A DNA stretch of 64,000 bases from RUG11551 sp045586185 (GTDB taxonomy: Bacteria; Planctomycetota; Planctomycetia; Pirellulales; Thermoguttaceae), in NCBI GenBank assembly GCA_045586185.1, contig JAZMZV010000142.1:27980-91979 (forward strand), given 5' to 3'. Below the pieces are notes generated by a model. That model worked only from the letters and a program-made list of their open reading frames with translations. It searched no databases and was not told where the DNA came from. Each line of letters starts with the position of its first letter. Within the stretch, counting starts at the first letter, position 1. The translations under genes and the position numbers were made by a program. Below are positions 15,720 to 23,206 of the stretch, one piece after another.

Positions 15720-17672
15720 CTACGTCCGGCGGCGAACAGCGACTTCAAACGGGAGCAAGACGGCAGACGTTTTGGCCGTTCTGTCCCCGCCGTAGACTGG
15801 CGATTCCGTCGTCAGGATCAGGTTGTCGAACATGTCCGGCGGGACGGGAACCGGGTCTGGCGTTACGTTGGCGACGGCGATATATGTCAGATTGTCCTGT
15901 CGAAAACCGTCTTTGCCGCTGACCGTCCAGCGCCACGTCAGGATGGACGGCTGACTCTCTCCACTTTCCGTTGGGAAGTAGAGCAGCCCGGCGCCGTTGG
16001 CTTGAGCGTACGGCTTGAACGACTGTCCGGCAACGCCGATTTGCTTTCTTACGGCAATGAGGTCTTTGTAGAGCTGCAAGCGTTGTTCGTAAACGTCAGA
16101 CGTCCACGACAGCGACGCCTGTTCGAACGTCTTCGGATCGAACGGGTCGGCGACTTTCGGCAGTTTCCGCAGATGCATGTACTCCATGTCCCGCTGACGC
16201 CCCCGACGAACGGCGCGTTTGAGTCCCTCGTCTTCAAAAGACGTAAAGAACGGGAACGGGTTCTGCTCGCCGTACTCTTCTCCCATAAAAAGGAGCGGGA
16301 CAAAGGGCGAAAGAATCGTAACCGCCGCGGCAAACCGAGCCGCCGCCGGCGAGATCTTCGTTCCCAATCGCTTCGATTCCGCGCAGTTGCCCGCCTGATC
16401 GTGAGTCTGATTGTAGACAATCAGCCGGGTCGGGTCAATGTACTCGAAACCGGTTCCCCACGTTTTTTTGTAACGCTTTCGATAAAACCCATCGTAGACC
16501 CAGCCGTCGACAAACGCCTTGAGCAGCGCCTCGGCGGGATTCTTAAACCGTTCGCTGACGCTGAAATCCTCGTACAATCCGCTCCGTTCGCCTGTTACAA
16601 GAGCGTGTAACGCATGATGAAAATCGATGTTCCAGACGCCGTCCAAGCCGTACCCGTTATGAATGAGCGGATCAATTTTGATTCGATAATTGTCGTCGTC
16701 TTCCGCTGTTACAAACGTTGTCCGATTGTTGTGTTTCCCGAACTTATGAACTGCTTTGGAAATCTGCGCCAGAATGTGCGTTCCGGACATGTCCGTAATC
16801 GTGTCGGTTGCGTCGAGACGCAAGCCATCAAACCCGAATTCCCGAATCCAATACACGGCGTTTTCCGTTACAAACTGACGAACCGGATCGGAATTCTCCC
16901 CTGAATAGTTTATCGCCGCTCCCCACGGATTGTTAAACCGGGAATCGAAATAGTCGGAAATCGCCCCTAAATAACAGCCCTCCGGACCGAAATGGTTGTA
17001 GACGACATCGAGAATAACCGCCAAGCCCAACTCGTGCGCCCGGGCGACGAACGCTCGCAGCTCGTCCGGCGTCCCGTAAACGCAAGTCGGCGCGTAAATG
17101 TAAACGCCGTCGTATCCCCAAGACATTCCTGGAGACTCCGCAACGGGCATGACTTCCACCGCCGTCGCGCCCAGGTCTTTGATATATTCCAGCTTTTCAG
17201 CCAACGCAGTCCAATAGGATTTATTCTCCGGCTTCTTCCCGATAAAGGCGGCTGGATGGAGCTCGTAGATAATCAGATCTTTGTACTCGACGCCTCGCCA
17301 CGACGGGGGAACGAGGTCGTCCGGCGGCGCGGTTCTCAAGCCCGACGGTCCGTGAACTCCCAGCGGCTGTGCCGCGCTGCGCGGGTCTGGATACTGTTTC
17401 CCGTCCGCCAGACGAAACATGTACAGCCAATCCCGCCCGACTTCCGCTTGAGCTGTAAACCAGCCTCTTTCCGCAGGAGTCATCTCAACGACGTTCGTCT
17501 CCCGCCCTGCCCTGTACGCCTCTGCCGATTCGTACAAAACAAGGTCGACCGTCGGTGACTTAACGCTCCAGACGGAAAACGCACACAGCCCGGACGTCTG
17601 CCCGGATGGAAGAACGGCGTGAGTAGAATATGAGTACATGAGTGAGGGTTTAGGATTATTGTTTTGCGCCAT
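15720..17672 (-). CDS. treZ: Malto-oligosyltrehalose trehalohydrolase-like GH13 (TreZ)
   Basis: A 650-residue GH13 enzyme. Residues 1-105 are the N-terminal beta domain typical of TreZ and branching enzymes. The barrel begins at DLIIYELHPAAF. Motifs: LDVVYNHFGPEG, nucleophile Asp287 in GFDGLRLDATD, acid Glu324 in VTAEDDDN, and the third acidic residue in NQTHDQAGN. GYGLDGVWNIDFHHALHALVTGE matches TreZ better than GlgB. TreZ releases trehalose from maltooligosyl-trehalose made by TreY; no treY is in the window, so either it lies elsewhere or this is a related branching-type enzyme. No signal peptide, so cytoplasmic. The start overlaps the end of the ankyrin gene by 17 bp, suggesting translational coupling. 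Confidence 0.85.
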   Translation of the reverse strand: MAQNNNPKPSLMYSYSTHAVLPSGQTSGLCAFSVWSVKSPTVDLVLYESAEAYRAGRETNVVEMTPAERGWFTAQAEVGRDWLYMFRLADGKQYPDPRSAAQPLGVHGPSGLRTAPPDDLVPPSWRGVEYKDLIIYELHPAAFIGKKPENKSYWTALAEKLEYIKDLGATAVEVMPVAESPGMSWGYDGVYIYAPTCVYGTPDELRAFVARAHELGLAVILDVVYNHFGPEGCYLGAISDYFDSRFNNPWGAAINYSGENSDPVRQFVTENAVYWIREFGFDGLRLDATDTITDMSGTHILAQISKAVHKFGKHNNRTTFVTAEDDDNYRIKIDPLIHNGYGLDGVWNIDFHHALHALVTGERSGLYEDFSVSERFKNPAEALLKAFVDGWVYDGFYRKRYKKTWGTGFEYIDPTRLIVYNQTHDQAGNCAESKRLGTKISPAAARFAAAVTILSPFVPLLFMGEEYGEQNPFPFFTSFEDEGLKRAVRRGRQRDMEYMHLRKLPKVADPFDPKTFEQASLSWTSDVYEQRLQLYKDLIAVRKQIGVAGQSFKPYAQANGAGLLYFPTESGESQPSILTWRWTVSGKDGFRQDNLTYIAVANVTPDPVPVPPDMFDNLILTTESPVYGGDRTAKTSAVLLPFEVAVRRRT

Positions 17673-19422
17673 GATCTTTCAACCATTGAACCAGTTTTGG
17701 ATTCCCGCTTTGGACGGCAAATTGCAAGACGGTTCGTCCGTCATTGTCTGCGGCATTGACGTCTGCGCCCATTGCAGCAAGCGCTTGAACCAATTCCATC
17801 TTACCGTTTTCGGCAGCAGAATGCAAGACGGCATGTCCGGAATCGTCTTTGGCGTTAACATCAGAACCCTGTTCCGCAAGCCAAAACGCCAGTTTCGGAC
17901 TTCCACTTTCGACGGCGAAATGCAAGACGGTCTTTCCATCGTTATCTTTTGCGTTGACGTCCACGCCGCGTTCAACAAGCCATTGAACCCGCTGCAAATC
18001 CCCGCTTTGGGCGGCTAAATGCAAAACGGTCTTTCCGAATTCGTCCTTTGCGTGGATGTCTGCGCCATGGTCAACAAACCAGTGAAACAGTTTCGGCTTT
18101 CCGCTGAGGACAACGTAATGCAAGGCGGGCGTTCCCTGCTCGTCTTTTGCGTTGACGTCTGCGCCGTTTGCAATGAGTTTTTGAATCCCGGTCAGGTCGT
18201 CATATTTGACGCAGCGAAACATGAGGAGTCCCTGTTTTGCCGCCCATGGAACCAGTTCCGAATCGCGGCTTTGAAAGGCTTTCCACAAAAACAAATCGCC
18301 GTATTTGTCTTTCGCGTCCAGGTCCGCGCCATGTTTAAACAGCCAAAGAACCAGCTTCCAATTACGGTTATTCTGTTCGTCATTGGCAGCGTAATACAAC
18401 GCCGTTTGTCCTGAACTGTTTTGAACGTTAACGTCAACGCCCTGAGCGACAATCCATTCAACCAGCTCCTGACTTCCGCTTTGAGCGGCGGCAGGCAAGA
18501 GTTCGCAGCCATTGGTTTTGACGTCCACGCCTTGCTCTGCCAACCATTGAGCCACCGCCAGACTCCCGCTTCTGACGGCAGAATACAAGAGCGAATCTCC
18601 AACGTCTTTGACGTCCGCGCCGCGTTGAGCCAGGCGCTCAACCAGTTCCAGATTCCCGCTTTGGGCGGCGAAATGCAAAACCGTCTTTTCGTCGTTGTCT
18701 TTTACGTTGACCTCCGCGCCATGTTCGACAAGCCATTGCGACTGTTTCAAATTCCCGTTTTCAGCGGCAAAATGCAAGATCGTACGTCCGGAATTGTCTT
18801 TTGCGTTGACGTCTGCGCCGCGTTCGACGAGCCATTGCGTCAGTTCCGTCTTCCCGCATTTGGCGGCAAGATGCAACGCCGCGCCGCCGTGAGCGACATT
18901 GAACGTCAGATAAAGCATATTGAACAAAACTTCATCCTCATTCCAGGACTTATGAAAATAGCCGCGAATCAGACTCCGCAAAAGATCTAACGGTTGATCC
19001 TTGCACGCATCAGGCAGCGTCAGATTCCCAGCAATCTCGCGCAGCGTCAGATTTTCGCTTTTTACGTTAACGTCTGCGCCGCGTTCAACGAGCCATCGAA
19101 TCAGTCCCAGATTCCCGCCTGGAACGGCGTAATGCAGGATCGAAAGCCCGTAGTCGTCCATGGCGTTGACGTCTGCGCCCTGTTCAACGAGCCATCGAAT
19201 CAGCGCCGGATTTCCCCTGTAGACGGCAAAATGCAGGAACGTTCGTCCGTATATGTCTTTGGAATTGACGTTTGTCCCCTGTTTCAGAAGCGCTTCAACC
19301 TGTTCCTGATTCCCTTTCAGAGCGTCATACAAAAGGGCGCCTGTAAGATCGGTTTTACTAGCGTCCGGCAGATTAATCAAAAGTATAACAAGGTCGTTCA
19401 AAATGGAATTGTTGTCTGTCAT
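17656..19422 (-). CDS. Ankyrin-repeat protein
   Basis: A 588-residue protein made almost entirely of about 14-15 ankyrin repeats of 33 residues (DNDGKTVLHFAVESG.PKL..WL.E.G.DVNAK). AGGAG sits seven bases before the ATG. Repeats near residues 105-160 and 300-360 are diverged or broken. No signal peptide or catalytic domain. The regular about 99-bp DNA period could allow repeat-number variation. It overlaps the downstream treZ-like gene by 17 bp, so the two are co-transcribed; whether it regulates the enzyme is not visible. Ankyrin repeats mediate protein-protein contact; the partner is unknown. Confidence 0.92.
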   Translation of the reverse strand: MTDNNSILNDLVILLINLPDASKTDLTGALLYDALKGNQEQVEALLKQGTNVNSKDIYGRTFLHFAVYRGNPALIRWLVEQGADVNAMDDYGLSILHYAVPGGNLGLIRWLVERGADVNVKSENLTLREIAGNLTLPDACKDQPLDLLRSLIRGYFHKSWNEDEVLFNMLYLTFNVAHGGAALHLAAKCGKTELTQWLVERGADVNAKDNSGRTILHFAAENGNLKQSQWLVEHGAEVNVKDNDEKTVLHFAAQSGNLELVERLAQRGADVKDVGDSLLYSAVRSGSLAVAQWLAEQGVDVKTNGCELLPAAAQSGSQELVEWIVAQGVDVNVQNSSGQTALYYAANDEQNNRNWKLVLWLFKHGADLDAKDKYGDLFLWKAFQSRDSELVPWAAKQGLLMFRCVKYDDLTGIQKLIANGADVNAKDEQGTPALHYVVLSGKPKLFHWFVDHGADIHAKDEFGKTVLHLAAQSGDLQRVQWLVERGVDVNAKDNDGKTVLHFAVESGSPKLAFWLAEQGSDVNAKDDSGHAVLHSAAENGKMELVQALAAMGADVNAADNDGRTVLQFAVQSGNPKLVQWLKDHGAKQ

Positions 19423-19476
19423 GTTATACTCCTGTGAAATAATCGTCTATTCAGCCGAGGCAAGTCTGAACGAGAA

Positions 19477-19504
19477 TAGTAGTTAGTAGTAAGTGGTTAG
19501 TGGC
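19477..19504. repeat. Heptanucleotide repeat, TAGTAGT type
   Basis: Four 7-nt units in register: TAGTAGT, TAGTAGT, AAGTGGT, TAGTGGC. Upstream of the ankyrin gene. Confidence 0.65.
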
Positions 19505-19533
19505 GGAATCAAATATAAGTTACAACGAATTAA

Positions 19534-19659
19534 CGAAAAAAGGCTTAAGCCCTTTTCGTAGCCCCCAGATTTATCTGGGGGATCAAGACGAAAACATCCT
19601 CAAAATACTTACCCCCACCCCCTTCCCGCGCCCCTTTTGGGGCGCGGGAAGGGGGTGGG
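19534..19659. repeat. Nest of three hairpins including a perfect 21-bp stem
   Basis: Three palindromes in a row: AAGGCTTAAGCC-centred (19534-19558), CCCCCAGAT/ATCTGGGGG (19562-19581), and a perfect 21-bp stem with TTTT loop (19614-19634 with 19639-19659; CCTTCCCGCGCCCC/GGGGCGCGGGAAGG core). Such stacked palindromes resemble REP-type clusters. Confidence 0.8.
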
Positions 19660-19842
19660 ATTTGTGCGTTTAATTAAATTCGTTATCCTTGCCCCACGCC
19701 TAAAGGCTTGGGCTACGATATGTAATTTTTAATTGTTCTCACAGCTAAAGCAATGAGAACAAATACCTTACCCATGATTAGCGGTAAGTTAGAAAAGCGC
19801 TTGCGTACTTAACGCTTACCACTTGAAACTTGCTACTATTAT

Positions 19843-19883
19843 AATAAAAAAAGGTTCCAGACAGACTCCGTCTGACTGGAACC
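19843..19883 (-). terminator. Intrinsic terminator (minus strand)
   Basis: GGTTCCAG (19853-19860) pairs with CTGGAACC (19876-19883), with an inner CAGAC/GTCTG helix. On the minus strand the stem is followed by TTTTTTTATT. The nearest upstream minus-strand gene ends at 20247, so the transcript would carry a 360-base 3' part. Confidence 0.75.
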
Positions 19884-20246
19884 GAGATTGATTTCAACGC
19901 CCCCGTTGGAGAATTCTTTCCCTTCTCAAAGCAGACTCTTCGTTCTGTTCGCTTCTTTGACCCAGTTGAAGTTGAGAATAAAACGCGTTATCTGATTCAA
20001 GCCGGTTTTCCCATATTCTCCGTGAATTTCAACACAAAGTCGAACTGTTTAGGATTGTTGAAATTCCGGTTTCTTTCCTGAGTTTGTTTGCGATCCAGAA
20101 ACGTTATATTTGCCCTGGGGTTAAACCGAACACGTGCGTATGTCCATTCCAAACGGTATAAAACCGCTCTGAAAGACAAACAAGTTCCGGTTGGGCTAAC
20201 GTCTGCAAACGTCCCCAAGCATGAAAACCTTTTTGCTTTTGTTCGA

Positions 20247-20588
20247 TTACATCACGTCCAGGAAGAAGTGATGCCCCATGTGATAACGACGCTGTTCCGG
20301 ATAGTAGTTCATCCAACGTTTATCGTATTGCGGGATTCTCATTTCAGTCGGATACCGATTGTACGGATCCTGGCTGGAACGGTAGTATTCCTGAGACCAG
20401 AAGTTTTGCGGATAATACACATAAGGATAGTGCATGAACCGATTGTAGTCCTGAGCGGTTGTGTGGGGCGCATACTGACGTCCGTAAGCCTGTTGCTGCG
20501 GAATCGGCTGCTGAGCCTGAACGGACTGCATGCACAGCCCAACAATCGCCGCGACGAGCAGCGCTGAGCAAATGATTTTCCTAAACAT
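20247..20588 (-). CDS. Small secreted Tyr/Pro/Gln-rich protein
   Basis: 113 residues. Signal peptide MFRKIICSALLVAAIVGLCMQSVQA, with AAGGA about nine bases upstream of the ATG. The mature part is rich in Tyr, Pro, Gln and His (YPYVYYPQNFW, MRIPQYDKRWMNYYPEQRRYHMGHHFFLDVM) with no Cys. I believe similar small proteins occur in other planctomycetes, but I cannot name a family or function. A long 3' region ending in a strong terminator follows. Confidence 0.8.
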   Translation of the reverse strand: MFRKIICSALLVAAIVGLCMQSVQAQQPIPQQQAYGRQYAPHTTAQDYNRFMHYPYVYYPQNFWSQEYYRSSQDPYNRYPTEMRIPQYDKRWMNYYPEQRRYHMGHHFFLDVM

Positions 20589-20939
20589 TTTCTTAATCCT
20601 TTGTATCAGAGGTAGTTATACTCTCTATTCCACGCCTGTTTCGCTTCCATGCGAATTAATGCGTTCATACCAGAGCGATTCCGTAACGCTTCCTGCGCCA
20701 GAATCCTCTATATTGTTAGAATCGGAATTTTCCTTAAAAATGTTAAATAAATTTTTAAAAGTTGTGAATTATGAACGGAGAGCGATGAGTGGAGTGTCAA
20801 TATAGAGAAGATAAGAGATATGAGACCGTAGATAATTAAAAGCGTCCCCTATTCTCGTTTTTAAATTCTTATGTATAATTAATATAGTTGGGAGCGACGA
20901 GTGCGAACTTCGTCTCAAAACTCCTCACCCCTAATTCCT
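20589..20939. other. Spacer between divergent small genes
   Basis: AT-rich, no gene seen. It should contain the promoter of the minus-strand secreted protein (start 20588) and, with the repeat that follows, the leader of the plus-strand 51-residue protein. Confidence 0.4.
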
Positions 20940-20987
20940 CCGTGGGTTAAAACCCACGGCTATTAATATTGAACCGCTACGCGGTTC
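20940..20987 (-). repeat. Double-hairpin repeat, copy B
   Basis: CCGTGGGTTAAAACCCACGG, then CTATTAATATT, then GAACCGCTACGCGGTTC. Beyond it lies a further GAGGAAGCGC/GCGCCTC hairpin (20990-21008). It precedes the small membrane-protein gene, whereas most other copies follow genes. Confidence 0.85.
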
Positions 20988-21045
20988 TAGAGGAAGCGCA
21001 AGCGCCTCAAAATTCCTCAACCCCAATTATAGGAGCAATAATACC

Positions 21046-21201
21046 ATGACCACCGCTGGCTGGTGTTTCATGCTGACTGCATGTATAATAATCACCTCTG
21101 TTTTCGTTTGGTGCATAATTCGCGTCCTGCTCAGTTCAGACGGTCCGGCTAAGTCCGAGAATTCGTCTGACAACCCGGACAACGAGCACGTCAATTATTA
21201 A
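21046..21201 (+). CDS. 51-residue single-span membrane protein
   Basis: ATG at 21046 with AGGAG ten bases upstream, stop at 21199. The product has one hydrophobic helix (WCFMLTACIIITSVFVWCII), a short basic step, then an acidic polar tail rich in Ser, Asp and Asn ending EHVNY. It is too short for many gene callers. The helix plus short tail recalls small accessory subunits of membrane transporters, but no transporter gene is adjacent (rsmG follows 45 bp later). Role unknown. Confidence 0.6.
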   Translation: MTTAGWCFMLTACIIITSVFVWCIIRVLLSSDGPAKSENSSDNPDNEHVNY

Positions 21202-21246
21202 TCGCCCATTCAAGACGTTTATCCTTTTGATTACCAATACCCAATT

Positions 21247-22023
21247 ATGGAAACTTCACCCGCCGTATTGACCGAAGTTATCGCCCAATACTCATCCTAC
21301 GTTCCGGAGCTGGCGAAAATCGACGAAGCCCAAATCGATATGCTGGCGCAGTACTGTCAGCTGGCATGGACCTGGAACGAAAAGATCAACCTGACCCGCC
21401 ATACCGACTTCGACAAGTTCGTCAAACACGACCTGGTCGATACGCTGGCGCTGGCGCGGCACATCAACCCGAAAGAGCGCGTCATGGACGTCGGCTCCGG
21501 CGGCGGCGTTCCCGGCGTTCTGCTCAAAATTCTTCGTCCGGACCTCCACATCGACCTGTGCGAGTCCGTCAACAAAAAGGCGAACTGTCTGGTCGACATC
21601 GTCGCTCAGCTGGAACTGCGCTGCGACGTCTATATCGGCCGGGCGGAAGACGTCCTGCCAGACGTCCGTTACAATACGCTCACGTTCCGCGCTGTGGCGA
21701 AGATGGCGAAAATTCTCGAATGGATGCGTCCGCAGATGAACTCCTTCGACCGGATGTTGCTTATCAAAGGCCCGTCCTGGGTGGAAGAACGCGGCGAGGC
21801 TCGCCATTACGGCATGATGACAAACATGGCTCTGCGAAAGCTGGAAGAGTACACGCTTCCCAACACCGCAACCGCGACTCAGCCCGACGCCGTTTCCGTC
21901 ATCCTTCAGATTTGTCACAAAACCCGTCTTGATGAAAACGGCGCTGTCATGTTTACTCAATGGAAACGAAACACTCAGCGGCCCAAGCGCAGAAGAAATA
22001 AGGGAACAGGGAACGGGGAATAG
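21247..22023 (+). CDS. rsmG: 16S rRNA (guanine-527-N7) methyltransferase RsmG
   Basis: 258 residues, the usual size plus a basic tail. It has WNEKINLTRHTD, then the SAM-binding loop DVGSGGGVPG at residues 81-90, then CESVNKKANCL and the downstream LTFRAVAKM motif (family R-A-V-A). RsmG uses S-adenosylmethionine to methylate G527 of 16S rRNA in the 30S subunit; loss usually gives low-level streptomycin resistance. The C-terminal 15 residues (KRRRNKGTGNGE) run into heptanucleotide repeats, so the true family domain ends before them. No Shine-Dalgarno site is seen. Confidence 0.95.
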   Translation: METSPAVLTEVIAQYSSYVPELAKIDEAQIDMLAQYCQLAWTWNEKINLTRHTDFDKFVKHDLVDTLALARHINPKERVMDVGSGGGVPGVLLKILRPDLHIDLCESVNKKANCLVDIVAQLELRCDVYIGRAEDVLPDVRYNTLTFRAVAKMAKILEWMRPQMNSFDRMLLIKGPSWVEERGEARHYGMMTNMALRKLEEYTLPNTATATQPDAVSVILQICHKTRLDENGAVMFTQWKRNTQRPKRRRNKGTGNGE

Positions 22024-22060
22024 TAATTCGAGGAAACAGGGAATGGGGAATAGGGAATAG
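22001..22060. repeat. Heptanucleotide repeat, AGGGAAC/AATAGGG type
   Basis: Mostly 7-nt spaced units (AGGGAAC, AGGGAAC, GGGGAAT, then AATGGGG, AATAGGG) with a break in register near 22035. It overlaps the last codons of rsmG. Confidence 0.65.
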
Positions 22061-22086
22061 ATTTTCGCCGGAGGCGAATTTAAAAA

Positions 22087-22149
22087 CTACTCCCTACTCT
22101 CTACTTCCTACTCCCTAACCCCTACTCCCTATTCCCTACTCCCTAACCA
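22087..22149. repeat. Heptanucleotide repeat, nine CTACTCC-type units
   Basis: Nine units in perfect register: CTACTCC (four times), CTACTCT, CTACTTC, CTAACCC, CTATTCC, CTAACCA. It ends 10 bp before the start of the GH43-like gene, so it sits in the translation-initiation region. Confidence 0.85.
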
Positions 22150-22158
22150 AAAATAATC

Positions 22159-23121
22159 ATGAAATATAACGCTATTCTGTTTACAATCGTATTGAGTATG
22201 CTATCCTCTTTCGCCATGGCGGAGGACGGTCAGAAGTATTTTGCTTTTTCGTACTTTACCGGCAACGGCGAGCATGGGCTTCATCTGCTTGTCAGTCAGG
22301 ACGGCTTGAAGTGGGACAAGGTCAACGGCGGGGTTCCGCTGTATCGTCAGACGCTGCCGGGCGACAACCTCATGCGCGACCCCAGCATTTGCAAAGGTCC
22401 GGACGGGACGTGGCATCTGGTCTGGACGACGTCGTGGAAACGGGACTTTATCGGTCATTCCACCAGCGCCGATTTAATCCACTGGACGCCCTCGCAGGCG
22501 ATTCCCGTCATGGCTCACGAGCCGACCTGCCGCAACACCTGGGCGCCGGAAATTTTCTACGACGACGCGACAGAACAGTTTTACATCTTCTGGTCGTCGA
22601 CCATTCCCGGACGCTTTTCCGAACACGGAACCAGCGAGTCCAGCCTCGACCATCGCATGTACTTTGTAACAACCAAGGACTTCAAAACGTTCTCCCCGAC
22701 AAAGCTGTTTTTCAATCCCGGGCACAACGTCATCGACGGCATGATCGCCAAGCTGGACAAGACGTACTATCTGTTCTACAAAGACGAACGGCTCAAGCGC
22801 ACGACGGAAGACGGGAAAATCGTAGAAGGCAAAAGCATTTGGCTGGCGACCGCGCCGTCGGTAGAAGGTCCATATACCGCCGGGAAAATCATCTCTCCGA
22901 TGAACTGGGTTGAAGGTCCGACGGCGTTTAGAGTCAACAACCGCTGGCTGGTTCTGTACGACTGCTACGCGGCTCATCATTACGGGGCAATCGAGTCCGC
23001 AGATGGCGTCAACTGGACGGACGTTACCGACAAGCTTTCCATTCCCAAAGAAGTTCGTCACGGAACGGTGTTCGAAATCAGCCGGGATGAGTACGAGGCG
23101 TTGAAGGCGCTGAATAAATAA
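22159..23121 (+). CDS. Secreted GH43-like five-bladed propeller protein
   Basis: 320 residues with signal peptide MKYNAILFTIVLSMLSSFAMA. The rest has repeated propeller motifs: FSYFTGNGEHGLHLLVSQDGLKW, MRDPSICKGPDGTWHLVWTT, WAPEIFYDDATEQFYIFWSS, WVEGPTAFRVNNRWLVLYDCY. Putative catalytic acids are the Asp in MRDPSI and Glu in VEGPTAF, as in GH43 and GH32-like clans. Probably an arabinosidase or xylosidase-like exo-enzyme; substrate not determinable. A double-hairpin repeat follows the stop by 22 bp. Confidence 0.87.
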   Translation: MKYNAILFTIVLSMLSSFAMAEDGQKYFAFSYFTGNGEHGLHLLVSQDGLKWDKVNGGVPLYRQTLPGDNLMRDPSICKGPDGTWHLVWTTSWKRDFIGHSTSADLIHWTPSQAIPVMAHEPTCRNTWAPEIFYDDATEQFYIFWSSTIPGRFSEHGTSESSLDHRMYFVTTKDFKTFSPTKLFFNPGHNVIDGMIAKLDKTYYLFYKDERLKRTTEDGKIVEGKSIWLATAPSVEGPYTAGKIISPMNWVEGPTAFRVNNRWLVLYDCYAAHHYGAIESADGVNWTDVTDKLSIPKEVRHGTVFEISRDEYEALKALNK

Positions 23122-23142
23122 CAGACGCGAAGCGTTCACCTA

Positions 23143-23190
23143 GAACCACGTAGTGGTTCAATATTAATAGCCGTGGGTTTTAACCCACGG
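23143..23190 (+). repeat. Double-hairpin repeat, copy C (compensatory variant)
   Basis: GAACCACGTAGTGGTTC, AATATTAATAG, CCGTGGGTTTTAACCCACGG. Relative to copies A, B and D one G-C pair of the first stem is replaced by A-T on both sides, keeping the pairing. It lies between a GH43-like gene and an SDR gene. Confidence 0.9.
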
Positions 23191-23206
23191 AGGCAGTAGA
23201 TTATCA

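Larger units (their letters stand above)
19505..20246. other. Long spacer with nested palindromes; no clear gene
   Basis: Contains a nest of hairpins at 19534-19659, a TAGCCC/GGGCTA-type repeat near 19690-19715, and a minus-strand terminator at 19853-19883. A 73-codon minus-strand ORF (19997-20218) has no recognisable family. Next to it a second frame reads GKTGLNQITRFILNFNW, so a decayed or frameshifted short gene between 19910 and 20218 is possible but not provable from the sequence. Confidence 0.5.

Noticed and set aside
17656..19422. Regular 99-bp repeats suggesting a CRISPR-like or satellite array
   Set aside because: They are codon-phased and encode ankyrin repeats.
22087..22149. Possible CRISPR array in the short tandem repeats
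   Set aside because: Units are seven bases with no spacers, and no cas genes are present anywhere in the window.
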